From Cepaea nemoralis (Eukaryota; Mollusca; Gastropoda; Stylommatophora; Helicidae), in contig JACEFZ010005141.1 of NCBI GenBank assembly GCA_014155875.1, positions 370,001 to 434,000 of the forward strand: DNA of 64,000 bases, in the 5' to 3' direction. Shown here piece after piece: positions 33,055-44,839 of the stretch. The position numbers and the translations under genes are program-made. Positions within the stretch are counted from its first letter, which is position 1. Each line of letters starts with the position of its first letter. The notes under the pieces are model-generated. The model was not told where the DNA came from and searched no databases. It saw only the letters and a list, made by a program, of their open reading frames with translations.

Positions 33055-33690
33055 ATGAATGAACACAAAGTACTAAAATAATGGATAAATTTGAAATAAA
33101 AACAGGAGTGTGGCAGGAATGACTTTTGTCCACTTTATTACTTTTGCTGAATATAGAATGGATTATGAGGACAATAATAGCTAACATCAGAAATTGATTA
33201 CAATGGATTCTGACAGAGCAGCTTGATGATCTGGACCTCTCTGACCTTACTGCCCTGACTATCCCACACACAAAATCAGATGCAAGATAAATTAAACATG
33301 CTTGATGAGAGGTCATAGGCATTAGGTAAACAATTTCAAAGGGGAAAGATTGCAATAATGAGAATAAAACAAGAAAATGATAACCTAATTGTTTTGGTGA
33401 AACCTACTTAAAGAGGTGGAATGGAATCATATTTGGAGGACATGGAAGGAGCTGCAAGAGACAATGAAAAATAACAGAGTTTTGGCCTGAGTTGGCTGAG
33501 GGAGGACATTGATTAAATCATGTGTAGTCCTATAATGCCACACCCTTACTTACAGCATCTGCCTTGGAGTTACCTTTATCTTGATAGCAAAACAAAATAC
33601 AGTTTTTTCAGGATATAATCATAGAGTATGTGACTACATTCTATTCTGTATGCTAAATTAAATTATAAAAATACTAAAACTATGCCAGAC

Positions 33691-33843
33691 CTCAGCTAAT
33701 GCACACAGAGCCTGATATCTTGCTGACAACTGTCTGGTGTTGCTAGACATTCCTCCATGTATTCCCTTTCTGGATAAAGCATCCACTTGGGCTCTGAACT
33801 GATTCAACTCCGACCTGTAGCTCAAAATTTCATCAAAGAGATC
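33691..33843 (-). CDS. Spectrin-repeat exon 6 of window (second half-repeat)
   Basis: 51 codons, phase 0, read directly from the sequence. The acceptor is TATTCCTTTTAG|GAT and the donor GAG|GTCTGG, a weak donor (GTCTGG rather than GTRAGT). The peptide runs DLFDEILSYRSELNQF to LSARYQALCALAE with no stop. The tyrosine-leucine near the end matches helix C of the other repeats. It sits between the LINE at 29649-33062 and exon 35082-35411. Confidence 0.8.
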
Positions 33844-34089
33844 CTAAAAGGAATAAGACAATAAAACTGCCCTGTAAAAACCACTTTATGCTACATTAAG
33901 GAACACAATGTACAGAAGCCATGATTTATCTTTACAGATCTGAGATGAACATACCAAGTATTAACTGCTTTTTGTGGGTAAGTCTGACATACTGTTTACG
34001 TTTTGAATTATTTATAATTTATGTCTTTATTTCCACACCATTTATTATTTCAGGACATTTTGCAAGATCTGAAAATCAAAGAAAACTGC

Positions 34090-34640
34090 CTCATAAAGAT
34101 ATAAAGAAGTGATATTTTGGAAACTGAAATATTTTGGCCACATTAAGTGTACAGTGGCTTGGAAAGAGCAGTAATGGAAGGCATGGTTCATGGGAGAAGA
34201 GGCAAGGGTTGGCTGGCATGAAGACAGACATAGAACATTGCAGACATTTTGGACGAAAGACATGAGAACTACAAAGGGATTGACAGACTTTTTGCCAGCT
34301 CATGACATTTTTTTTTTGCACTCGCTCACTTTGAACTCAAGCGTGGTCCATACACACTACTTCTAGTAGTGCTGGACTGAATTTTGAGTGTGAATTAGCT
34401 TTCCCTATTACCAGTGTCCCTCGCCATCAGGTGAACTCACTCTGACTTCAGAGGTACTTGTAATTTATGTTCCCAAGTCAAGGACGATAGGTCAATATTT
34501 TAGTCCAACTGTCTGGAGTAGGGGTTGAACCCCTTACCTCGACATCAGCACACTGGATGTATAAGAACATGTGTTCTTATCAATTCGGCCATGGTGACCT
34601 ACAGCTCATGATATGAGTAACCTTCTGCAAAGGACATGCT
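34090..34640 (+). pseudogene. LINE C-terminal fragment split by a SINE
   Basis: The plus strand reads LKYFGHIKCTVAW-like text near 34125-34165, then frameshifted tail text to 34295, and resumes after the SINE with LLQRTCYMM and a GATGATGATG tail. The parallel with FGHLKRH...FCKGHATE of the LINE at 29649-33062 suggests the same or a close family. Confidence 0.6.
34306..34601 (-). mobile_element. tRNA-Leu-like SINE (family D), complete
   Basis: 296 bp, flanked by CAGCTCATGA (34296-34305 and 34602-34611), with its A-rich tail at the low end. On the minus strand the head is GGTCACCATGGCCGAATTGA...GAGGTAAGGGGTTCAACCCC, with A- and B-box-like segments. It serves as the undamaged reference for the split copy at 15864-18109. 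Confidence 0.85.
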
Positions 34641-35081
34641 ACATGATGTGATGATGATGTATTATACCAGACAAGCAAATACATTTTTCACCATTGTGTT
34701 TACATGTTCACCTTCACGCAATATGGTCTGATAATAAACCATTGGAATGGCTCTGGTGACTCAAGTATGTGCTAGCCACCTCACTGCTGAAGCCTCCCCT
34801 ATGAGGTTATAGACCTATAGGCTCTATTATGCTCAGCAATGACCTGTCCCCTGACTCTAGTTGAGGATCTAGCTAAGGATGACTTGGTGGAAGCTGTTTT
34901 CAGGTCTTAAATGCCTGAAAATTTGCAGTTTTAAATGTGCTAAAGGTTCTTGAAAATATGAAAACGGAAACAGGAAGAAATACACATCTTTCATAATGCA
35001 ATTAATAAAATGAGAATGCCTTCATTAAGTACTCCATACTATCAATAGTACAACAAGTACAGTTTAGAAAAGCATAATCAC
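34641..35081. other. No gene recognised
   Basis: Intron sequence without a nameable feature. Confidence 0.5.
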
Positions 35082-35411
35082 CTCTGCTTCTTGAAGCTGA
35101 GATCTTTTCTTGGATAAATTAGCTGTAGGCTGAACAAAGTCTTTTAGGTTGCTCTCCATCATTTCTAACCAGCTGTTGAATGCATGATTTTCATCATCAA
35201 GGTCTTTCCATTGTGCAATGCTGGTTTCAAATTTGTGTTCAATATCATCAACAGCTGAAGCAAATACCTTCCAATCTTCCAGCAAACTCTTCCTCTCTTT
35301 CAGCAATACATCTTGGCCTTGCAGAGAAGTTGTTCCATCACATAACCTTTTCCCTTTGATTGTCATAAGGTTTAGCAGTTCATGTCCTTGACTTAAAGAG
35401 GCCTTGAAATC
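35082..35411 (-). CDS. Spectrin-repeat exon 5 of window (two half-repeats)
   Basis: 110 codons, phase 0. The acceptor is TTATTGCTTCAG|GAT and the donor GAG|GTGATT. The peptide starts DFKASLSQGHELLNLM (second half of one repeat) and continues to WKDLDDENHAFNSWL (first half of the next), ending KKRSQLQEAE. It has the same two-half layout as 22271-22597. Confidence 0.85.
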
Positions 35412-35499
35412 CTGAAGCAATAAAAATGTTATAAGTGACAGAAACATAAACTAAATTCTGCACTGAGTATAAATGCCATACAGGAAAACTGCGGCGGGT

Positions 35500-38400
35500 G
35501 GTTGTGTAATCTTGAAACTGCTCCATTTTTCACGTGGGAGGTGGATAATTTCATCTTGTGCGTGTGATTTCTGCACTAGGATGTAAACCAGAAGTTTCTT
35601 CTAAAGATTATCGCCGGTGCTATGGAGTTCAATCGAATCAATCCTTGAGTGTTTTCCTTAGCATGTTAGGGTTACTGTGTTGTTTTCTGGATTCTTCAAA
35701 ATGGTGGACGGGCGTGTGTGCCCCTTACATAAAGTAAACAAACTGTTTTGACTTTTAAGGCGTGGCCCATGGCGTAAGAGACAAGGTAAACAGGCCGGTG
35801 CCAGATGCCTTAGATGCAAATGTGACCGACTGGGCCTCAAGTACACGCGTATTCTATATTGGAATTGTGCTAGCACTAAACAACATGGTCCTATCTTGGA
35901 AAGCCTGGCATACAGGAACGATATAGTTGCGCTTCAAGAGACCAGACTGGGTGTTAAGAATACACTCCATATAGCCAGCTTCAAATATATTTACAACAGG
36001 TGACACCTGGGAATGGCGATTCTGATTTGAGACAGTATAGTGGTTTCAGAGCTGGACATGTCGAGGTGGGACAGTGACGAGACACAATTACAGGCTGTTA
36101 GAGTTCACTCCTGCTCTACCATTTGTGTTGGTGAATGTTTATGCCTGTAACGTGAGTGTGGATTCCCATAGATGGCAGTTTTTGAGTGACATATTATGTC
36201 ACAAGACAAATGTCATTTTCTGTGGCGATTTCAACGCTAAGGGCAAATCATGGGGAAACATTTCTTCCAACACACAGGGGGAGGAGCTCGAGGCGGTATT
36301 TGAAACCAGTGACCTTGTGTGTATCAACAGTGGTTGTGTCACCAGGACAGCAACTTGTCCAGGTGACGAGAACAGTGTTATTGACCTGGCCCTGGTGTCT
36401 CCGTCACTCACTACAGTGTGTAAATGGGGTATCCTAGGGCACCATGGCAGTGACCACCACCCTTGCAGCATATTGGTGGAGAACAGCAGAACCAGGCAGC
36501 ACAAGTCAATGATCAAGACCTTTAAGTATGACAGTTCAGGGCAAGATGTGAGTAAAATAAGGTGTGCCATGCTCAGGAATCATCATGGCAGGACAAAAAA
36601 GCTGAGAACAGCCACCTTGGTGGAATTGTGAGGTGGAGAAGGCCTGGGTGGATAAGCTTAGTGCTGTAAGAAAATTTCAAAACGCCAAGAAGAACAGAGC
36701 TGCCCATCCTAGTCTTATTGTGCAATTGGAAAGAGAGATGGACACCAAAGCTAGCAATTTAAAAAAAAAACTGGTTAAAGTGGTTAAAAGTGAAAAATGG
36801 GCAGAGTTGTGTCAAAGAATAAGCACAGACAAGTCACTGGAATTGTTCTGGCAACTACATAAAAGTATGAATGGGGTAGTCAAGAATAAGAGCGTTCCTG
36901 ACTTTCAAAGTGCTGACCTTATCTGGCAGAAGTCTGATGAGAATAAGGGCAAAGCCCTTTTCGAACGCTATCTAGAGCAGAGCAACCAGACAGACATGAG
37001 AGGCCAAAATTTTGCCAAAGCGGTTACCTCAGAACATTGCAGTTGAAGACACAGTGACAGAGAAAGCGATCAAGGCTGTGCTTCGACGAACAAGAAACAG
37101 CACACAAGGGCCAGATGGTATAAGGTATGACAACATCAGTATGTGTACCGACAATGAGCTAGAGGAACTAGCAGATATGTACAACAGCATAGCGAGTGCT
37201 AGCATCAAGGAGGAGTGGTTACACAGCTATCTGATTCCCTTGCCGAAGCCTGGCAAAGACCACACAAAAATTCAGGGATACCGGGTAATAACCATCCAAA
37301 ATACAATAGGCAAGCTGCTGGAGAAGTTAACTGCCAGGAAAATATCAAGCCAGCTAGAGAGGCAAGGTTGTTTCCCACCTAACCTTTGAGGGTACCGTCC
37401 AAACAGAGAAACCTGGACTAACGCAGCGGTTGTTGCTCATGATGTCTATGAAGGTTTCCACTCAGACATTGAAACATGTGCTGCAGCGATTGATCATGAG
37501 GATGCGTACAATAGAGTACAGTTGGATGTTTTAATGTTCCAGCTGCTTGAACTCAAGGTAAGTCCATTCCTCCTTAGTTGGATCGCTGCAGCCCTCTTAT
37601 AACAGAAGATGTGGCAGTTGGACTTCTGAACCAACAAGACTACTTGTGTATCCTGGCCTGCCACAGGGATCACCATTATCTCCAGTGCTTTTCAATGCCT
37701 ACACTGTGAGAATTACCAGCGAGCAGATCACTGCACTGGGAAGGGCATTGTCATATTCCAACGATGTGTTAGTGTATCGTCAGGGCAAGGATAGAGATCA
37801 GGTTGCTGTGGAACTACAAACCGAACTAAATCGCATAAACACTTGGTGTGTGGAATCTGGGACAAATGTCAACCCAACGAAGGCAGCAGTGACATGGTTC
37901 TCTTTGAATAACCATATTGTCAACACTCCAACACCAACTGTAAATCTGCGTTCAGAGACTGTGGAAAGAACGCAGGCAATGAATTACATGGGGATACGTT
38001 TTGATCAAAGCCTTGCTTATAATGAGCACATAGACCAGGTGATAACAAAGGCCAAGCGGGGTTTGGCTGTGATGCGGGTGATGGCGGCAGCAAACTGTGA
38101 GCAGCGCCATCTATGTCTTCTATACGAGGGTCTGGTCATGTCTGTTTTTGAGTATGCGATGGCAATCCTGACTCTCAGCCGTAAGCAGATGGAAAGGATG
38201 GAAAGGATACAGAACTGAGCTATGCGTATTATTTTTGGATGTACAGGCTATACAGCTTGCAGGGCGATGCGCTATCTTCTTGATTTTCCAACCATTAGAG
38301 ACAGAATACAAATTTGCAGAGCACGTGCCTACCTCAGAGTCAATGCAAACACACAACATCCACTGCATAGTGAAATTAAGAAGGTAAAGGGCAGCAGGTT

Positions 38401-39323
38401 AAAAAGAGGAAGGTCGTGGATGGGTCAAGCCGAAGACATTCTTCAACAGGTGTGTTCACTTGAGGCCTTAGAACCTGGCGAGGAGTAGGTACAAGTGCCA
38501 ACAGATTTCTGTATGTCCTTTTCAGTTTGCATCCAACTAGACAGAAAATGCAGACAAGAAAATCCGGCTGCTGTGGAGGCAGAAGTACAAGCGTTGATCT
38601 TCGAGAATTCGTTAGACGGTGATGCTGTCATTTACACAGATGGGTCGGTCGTTTGATGAGTGAGAAGTTCATGGGCCTTTACGGCTCAGGCCAGAGGGAG
38701 AATTGTGAAGGAGGATTCTGGTGCTTTTGCTTTGACCACAAGTAGCCTGACTATGGAAGTCATGGCAGTAAGTAAAGCAATAACATGGCTCGAGACACAG
38801 ACATTCACTAGGGCATGTTTCCTTAGTGACTCAATGAGCATGCTCAAGAAGATAGAGATGGGGTGGATCCGAAGAGAGTGGTTGCTGTCTCTGGAGCGGT
38901 CTCGGCTGGCAAAGATTAGTTTCATTTTCGTGCCAGGGCATGCGGGTGTACAAGGAAATGAGCGGGCTGACAAGCTCGCAGGTAAGGCTACTGTGGAAGG
39001 TGGATGCACCATAGACCAGGCTGACATTCTGAATGCTTTACGAGAAGTAAATCATCCACAAGAACCAAGTGACGACTGTGAATCTACAACTATGGTCAGG
39101 ATGCTAGAACAGCAAATTAAAAGAGGTGTGGCCAAACAAGAACACTATGCAGGAAGCCAAAGAAGAATGATAAACCAACACAGAACTGGTTTCGTTAGCC
39201 GCTACACGCTGCAGGATTTACTGAGGAAGGGATCTGAGGACTTATGGACTGAATGGTTCAATGTGCAATGAGGATGATCTGTCGACTGACTGACTGACTG
39301 ACTGACTGACTGACTGACTGACT
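35500..39323 (+). mobile_element. LINE with EEP, RT and RNase H, copy 2 (near full length, decayed)
   Basis: Order of domains: a short cysteine-rich start (CLRCKCDRLGLK, about 35805); endonuclease (ILYWNCAST, VALQETRLGV, VIFCGDFNAKGKSWG, HGSDHHPC); RT (QGPDGIRYDN, AAIDHEDAYNRV, YPGLPQGSPLSPVLFN) with YSND in place of YADD; RNase H (IYTDGSVV, LTMEVMAV, LSDSMSM, HAGVQGNERADKLA). Frameshifts or stops occur near 36001, 36630, 37030, 37389, 37600, 38217, 38486 and 38655. The tail is (GACT)n at 39284-39323. It is the same family as 10560-12935, probably I group. It is inactive. Confidence 0.85.
39284..39323. repeat. (GACT)10 LINE tail
   Basis: Pure GACT repeats immediately after the RNase-H LINE coding end. 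Confidence 0.9.
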
Positions 39324-39399
39324 AACAGAAAAAATTATTTCCTCACAATAATCAATCAATCAATCAGGTGCCATCTCCGAATGAAGGTTGGCTGCAATG

Positions 39400-39850
39400 A
39401 ATCTAGAACACTGTTAACAATAATAGAATCTATTAATTATCGGTATTTGGGTCTTCTAAAGAACTACTCCTTTCCTTTAGCTTTATGCAGTTTTTATGGC
39501 TGCCTTTTTTGCCAATATATGTTCTTTATTATTCTCATATCTTTACCATTAAAGTTGACATTTTGAAATATTTGAATTATTTCTTCATGTTTCACCCTAT
39601 CAAATGCTTTAGTGCTGTAAATAACGCAAATATACATCAATGTTCATTTCAATTGTTCTTTCTGTTAATTTTCTCAAAATGTATATGGTGTTGTTTTGTA
39701 TACGGCGTTGTTTGTGTCTTTACCTTCTATAAATCCACCCTGCTCATTTCCAATTTCTGGTTTTTATTTTATTTCTTATTTTTCTCATTATAATTATCAG
39801 TATTTTAGTCACATGATTATAAGTAAGAATACAAGTAAATGGGACTATTC
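39400..39850 (-). pseudogene. LINE RT relic
   Basis: Near 39500-39620 the minus strand reads KAFDRVKHEEIIQIFQNVNF, then MRIIKNIYWQKRQP, which is RT motif A and the following helix. It is preceded by CAATCAATCAATC at 39350, possibly a tail. Confidence 0.6.
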
Positions 39851-40455
39851 TTCAACAAGTGAATCGGTACAATTATCTCGGAACAGTCATAACATCTGAT
39901 GGGAGATGCCTTGAAGAGATTAGAACAAGAATCGCCATGGCAAAAGTAGCCTTTAGCAAGATGAAAAACATTCTGACCAATAAAAAGATGTCAATTGAAA
40001 CGAGAAAAAGAGTGTTGAGGGGCTACATAGAGCCTGTTCTTTTGTATGGATGTGAAACTTGGACAATGTGCAGTCAAGCTGAAAAACATCTGATGGCTGC
40101 AGAAATGTGGTTTCTGAGGAAAATGCAAAGAATACCATGGACAGACAGAAAAACCAATGACCAAGTACTACAGGAGACAAATGAAAATCATAGACTGATT
40201 AGAGAAATTAGATGTAAACAGTCAAACTTTTTGGACATGTTATGAGAAGAAATGGATTGGAGAACTTAGGGACAACTGGCAAGATCGAAGTGAACAGACC
40301 AAGAGGAAGACTGAGAGGAAAATACCTGGATGGCTTGGCCACATGGCATGGACAAGACTGGAACACTGAGCTGATCCATGACTCTGGTGATCGAGTGAAA
40401 TGGCGAGTCATGACCGCCCACGCTTTCCGGAATGGCACATGATTGATTGATTGAG
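39850..40455 (+). pseudogene. LINE C-terminal fragment with TTGA tail
   Basis: The open frame 39859-40245 begins YNYLGTVITSDGRCLEEI and includes EPVLLYGCETWTM and KMQRIPWTDRKTND. A frameshift leads to GLENLGTTGKIEV, RGRLRGKYLDGLATWHGQDW and AHAFRNGT before a stop. The tail is TGATTGATTGATTG. The RT catalytic part is missing (5' truncation). Confidence 0.8.
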
Positions 40456-40479
40456 TCACATGATTAAATAAACTAACTG

Positions 40480-41639
40480 TACGATGTTCTCCAGACTCTA
40501 TTGGACCAGATTTCTTTGGTAGAGCTCAGATTATAGACTTCAAGAGATCGTCTGGTACGTGTGTTGATATCATTCAACAGTTTTACCACTTCTATAGCCA
40601 GTTCACCAAAGTGTTAGTTTCTTTAACTGTGATGTTATCTGGTCCAGAGGATTTACTTTTCCTATTGTATTGTATATCATCAACTTTTTTTTTCAGTATT
40701 GTTTGTCCTCGAAATTTGTCATAAGAAATGAATGCTAGCCACCATTTTCAGCTGCATTCATGGCAGTGTAGGCATCCATCCAATATGTTTAAGGAAATGG
40801 CTATCAGTAGATTTAATTGTTATGGACTTACTCTGAATGTCTCAGTGCCAATATTGTCAATGCCTGCTGTAAAGGATTTGATCGTGTGTAAGCATCTTAT
40901 TTTCTAAAATTATTTTGTGCTGTTTGGTTTTACTGTTGGATACCGGTTAAGAAATTGCTTCTTTTTGTGTGTATTTGCTTGTGTGATAAAGTTTGTTTGA
41001 GTCTGAGTAATCCTAGGTTGTCTATTCTTTATTAAATATGGTGGTTCATTGTCTCATGTAAGCTTGCTGCATGATTTTTATATCATGCCTGTCCTCCATT
41101 GATATCACGTCTGTTATATTATCTGTGTGTCTTATTTTGGTAAATTTCAGCGCCCATGTTCTAATTTGTGCTGCAGTGTGTTTTAATTTGTTAAAATTTG
41201 ACTTTGCAGCTTAGACTATGAAATGATGTCAGACCACCATAGGTCTGACTTTTCTTATATATAGCATCCTTTGTTTTTATCAGCTCCCATGCCAGCACCC
41301 ACAAATTTATTCATGATTCTCATCATTGTTTGGCCTTTTATTGTGTTTTGGTTATTTGTGCTCTTCATATCAGGCTAGGATATAATGTGATATCTAGAAA
41401 TGTCAAATTTTCTTCTTCTCAGATTTCCTGCCCTTTTATCTGTAATTGTATTATTTGTTGTTTGTTTTTGTTAATGAAATGTGTGCTGTTTTTTGTTGCT
41501 GTTGTTGTTGTTGGTTGATTTTGAGCCACCAGCTGTTAGACCAGTTTTCAAGGGCTAGTAAGGAATCTTGAATACATATGCTTGCATGAATGATAAAGTT
41601 GGCTGAGGTCCACAATGCCAAATCACCAAGATACAGGGG
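40480..41639 (-). pseudogene. Mixed LINE relics
   Basis: Near 40600-40690 the minus strand gives RKSKSSGPDNITVKETNTLV, an RT finger motif. Near 41530-41640 it gives YLGDLALWTSANFIIHASIC, then LLALENWSNSWWLKIN, which resembles a YADD motif C and the next helix of a different LINE. The stretch between has no recognisable coding text. Confidence 0.5.

Positions 41640-41693
<54 letters not shown>
41640..41693. repeat. (ATC)18 microsatellite, LINE tail
   Basis: Pure ATC repeat at the 3' end of the minus-strand LINE. The open frames through it (poly-Asp on minus, poly-His on plus) are by-products. Confidence 0.9.
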
Positions 41694-42945
41694 TTCCACT
41701 TCTGCCGTCAAGCGTCGTGGGGAAGAATAATTTGCGTTCCAGCGCCCGGTGGCGGCACTGGATAGTGTCATTCCGTGTGGTTGTACAATGTCTCTGATGT
41801 CGTCAATCCATTTTCTTCTTGGACGTCCTCGTGGTCTTGTCGCAGATAATCTTTGATGTGAGGCCAGTGATGGTAGTTGCTGATATTGCATTCTAACGAC
41901 ATGGCCAAATCATCTTCTGTCTTTCAATAAATGTGGCACAAGGTGTTGATCCCACATTCTGTCTGATAATAGCATTTCTTACTCCGTCTCGGATTGTTAA
42001 GTTGGCAGCTCTCCTCAGGCATCTCATTTTGCAGGTGTTGATTTTGCGAAGGTGTAATTTGGATAAAGTCCAGGTCTGAGATTGGTAGCAAAGAGTTGGT
42101 GTGAATATGCTGTTTATTATCTGTCATTATGCGGGCATGGGTATATTTGGATGTTTCAGTAAGGGTGATAGTTGATATGTAAGTGCACTAGCTTTTTGAC
42201 ATCTGATTTCAATTTCTCTGTCTAATCTGCCATCTTCTGTGATCATACTTTCAAGATATTTAAATTCTTTAACTTGTTTCAGAGTTGTGCTATTTATCTG
42301 TATACTTAGTGGGCCCGGCGATCTGCTAACTCGCATTACTTCGGTTTTGGCTGTATTTATGCTCATATTGTATCTCCTGCATGTTGAACTCAGATTATTA
42401 ATATGATTTTGCAGTCTGCTCTCGTCGCTATAAAACAGGCACTGATCGTCTGCAAATAGAAGTTCATTTATTTCCTGTGGATCAGTTGTTTCATCTGGAG
42501 TAAAGAGTTCTAAATTTTCTTAATCTGTTCTGTCGAGACTTGCTTCTTTGGGAATTCTGTCCATGTAGATATTAAATAGCAGGAGAGAGAGCACACATCC
42601 CTGTCTCACTCCTGTATTGACTGTGAACATATCTGATATGCCTTCATGTGTTCTTACTGCGCTTCGGCTCGAGTGGTACATGGCTTTGATGTTTTCTAGC
42701 AATTGCCCTTGTATCCCATAGTCTTCAAGGATGGTCCATAATTTGTATCTGTCTACTATTTCGAAAGCCTTTTCCTGATCTACAAACACAATATTCTGCT
42801 GGTCACTATATTCGATAGTTTTTTCACATATTTGTCTAAGTGTAAATAGTGCATCAGTGCAACTTTTACCTTTCCGAAAACCGAATTGTACTTTGCTTAA
42901 CTGTTGTTCAACTATGGGTCTAGCTTTTTGTTACAGGGGATAATG
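41640..42945 (-). mobile_element. LINE 3' half with (GAT)n tail
   Basis: High to low on the minus strand: VQFGFRKGKSCTDALFTLRQ, FVDQEKAFEIVDRYKLWTIL (motif A), TGVRQGCVLS (motif B), a degraded ADDQCLFYSDESR (motif C; stop just before), NTAKTEVMRVSRSPG, MRCLRRAANLTIRD, FIERQK, RPRGRPRRKWIDDIRDIVQ. The frame runs into the (GAT)n tail at 41640-41693 and so encodes poly-Asp before leaving it. It is 5' truncated at about 42945. Stops separate the segments. Confidence 0.8.
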
Positions 42946-43245
42946 AACATATTTGTGGAATATTATCTGTGATATTGTTTGTGTATGTCGGAAATAGTGT
43001 AGGGGAGAGGACTCTGCCATGTACAGCACCATGTTGTGATCAATAGTACACTTACTGGAACAATCTCATGCCCAAGAAAACCTGTAGCTGAAATTGAAAT
43101 GCTGGCATGAGACAGACATCTGGAAACACACCACATTATTTGGAGTGGGGAAGGGGCGACCCATCACATCCTTTGGTTGTGGGAGAAGGCAAGGCAAAGA
43201 CAGGATTTCAGTAAGAAAACTAGTAAATTTTAAAATTGTGCTTAC

Positions 43246-43410
43246 TCTGAGCTGATGAAGTCTGCCTTGCAGAGTTTTCTTATCACCTGTACAGTCTGCT
43301 AGGTGCTCAAACTGATGCTTTGTTTTGGCAAGCCAGTTATAACATTCATCATATGACTTACGATACTCTTCATAACTTCCAACTTTTTCTTCAATTTGGC
43401 CCACAACGTC
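43246..43410 (-). CDS. Spectrin-repeat exon 4 of window (first half-repeat)
   Basis: 55 codons, phase 0. The acceptor is CTTTAACTTTAAG|GAC and the donor AGA|GTAAGC. The peptide DVVGQIEEKVGS... contains YEEYRKSYDECYNWL, then HLADCTGDKKTLQGRLHQLR. It is the same length as exon 28913-29077 and has the same C-x-GD turn at the same position, so the two are homologous half-repeats. Confidence 0.85.
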
Positions 43411-43824
43411 CTTAAAGTTAAAGAAATATGAGGATATACTATATATGATAATGAAGTATTTAAAACAAAGTTATGGTAACATAATGAAAGTGGTCTAAAG
43501 TATATAAAACAGTGTTTCAGTTATTAGAAGCACTTAAACTATATAACTCATGCATAACAATATAATGAAACAGGTAAATGTCATACTGGAGCAATGTGTA
43601 TGTGAAGATACTGGTCCGTGTCAACTCTGAGCAATGACAATGTAACGAAACAGGTCATTGATGGCCTCAGGCAAAGTGTTTTTATGAGTAATGACAACAT
43701 GATGACATGAGCAATTAAAAATTGACACCACATTATATTAAGACATGGCATATACATATATGAGATACAGCAACACAAACATAAAAACCTCTAACCACTC
43801 ATATAATAAAGTTACATGGGCAGC

Positions 43825-44324
43825 TAATGTGCAGCTTTCCGCTGGATAGAGAACATGACACATACACATATTGTGATTGTAACTGACTCAGAAAGCATGC
43901 TGAGGAGGGTGAGAACAGGCAAGCTTCGTGCAGAGTGGCTTGCTTTGCTTCGGAGGTCACGGGTAGCAAGCATCACCTGGATCTTTTCTCCGGGGCATGC
44001 CGGTGTGCTGGGGAATGAACAGGTGGACAGATTGGCTGGCTCAGCAAAACTTGGTGGAGTATTGATGTATAACAAGACAGACGTGGTTGCGGCCTTGTGG
44101 GAGCACGTGTACGCCTCGGAGGAGCAAATGGATCACCATAATCTGGTAAGAATGAGACAGCGAGGTGTGACGAGGGGATCTGGTTGATGATTGACACTCA
44201 GAGGAAAGGCGAGACAGACATATAATCAGATTGCTACTATTAGTGTTGGAACTCTTCGCTGGCTGCTGAGGATGGGGACGGAGCGCTTATGAGAATGTCC
44301 CGAATGCTGTGATGTCGGTTCCTA

Positions 44325-44360
<36 letters not shown>
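43825..44360 (+). mobile_element. LINE with RNase H, copy 3 (3' end only)
   Basis: It starts inside RNase H (AAFRWIEN, IVTDSESMLRRV, SPGHAGVLGNEQVDRLAG) and runs to a degenerate CPECSDVG-like end (GAATGCTGTGATGTCGGTT). A stop lies near 44188. The tail is (AATC)n at 44323-44360. It is more similar to copy 1 at 12480-12910 than to copy 2. Confidence 0.85.
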
Positions 44361-44698
44361 TAATGTAATAAAAACAATACCAAAATCATATCTATAATAA
44401 AAATGTAAGATTACAGTTACAATGTTACTGTAACAATGTTATTTAATTTTGTACTTTTTAATTAGTAGAACTGTTTTCTTCATTGATCTGATTCAGACTT
44501 TTCTGCGAGGCGTTGCGGGAAGCTACAGTTTATGTCCCAGAGCCAGGTGACAAAGTTATAGTGACAAGATAGTTTTGAGACAACAATAAAGAATAGCTAT
44601 TTTTCCCCCCACAAAATTAATTTTTTTATACATCACATCTGTAATAAAAACATTTTTAAAATATACCAACAAGATTTTTCAGACAGCAATTTCATTAC

Positions 44699-44839
44699 CT
44701 TGCTATTCTTTACAAGAGCCGCATATCTAGAATTCAGCTCAACAGCCTTGCTTCTGGAATAGCTATCTTGCAACTGGCCAGCTTTGTCCTCTAGTGCATT
44801 TAACTGACTATGGTGTGACAGGATATCTGCCTGAATTGC
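44699..44839 (-). CDS. Spectrin-repeat exon 3 of window (second half-repeat)
   Basis: 47 codons, phase 0, read directly. The acceptor is ATTTTTAAACAG|GCA and the donor AAG|GTAATG. The peptide runs AIQADILSHHSQLNALEDKA to ELNSRYAALVKNSK. It completes the repeat started by 46280-46441. It is shorter than the other second halves by a few residues. Confidence 0.8.

Larger units (their letters stand above)
29649..33062 (+). mobile_element. Full-length LINE with 12-bp target duplication
   Basis: 3414 bp, flanked by the perfect repeat ACACAAAGTACT (29637-29648 and 33063-33074). A roughly 330-bp GC-rich 5' region precedes an endonuclease-RT coding part, and the 3' end is a (TGAA)4 tail. The coding frame is broken by a palindromic insertion (30431-30499), a lesion near 30820 and a stop/frameshift near 31479. 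It inserted in the last unit of the 30-bp minisatellite. It has no RNase H. Confidence 0.9.

Noticed and set aside
41615..41797. Histidine-rich or aspartate-rich small proteins
   Set aside because: They arise from reading the (ATC)n LINE tail in two directions.
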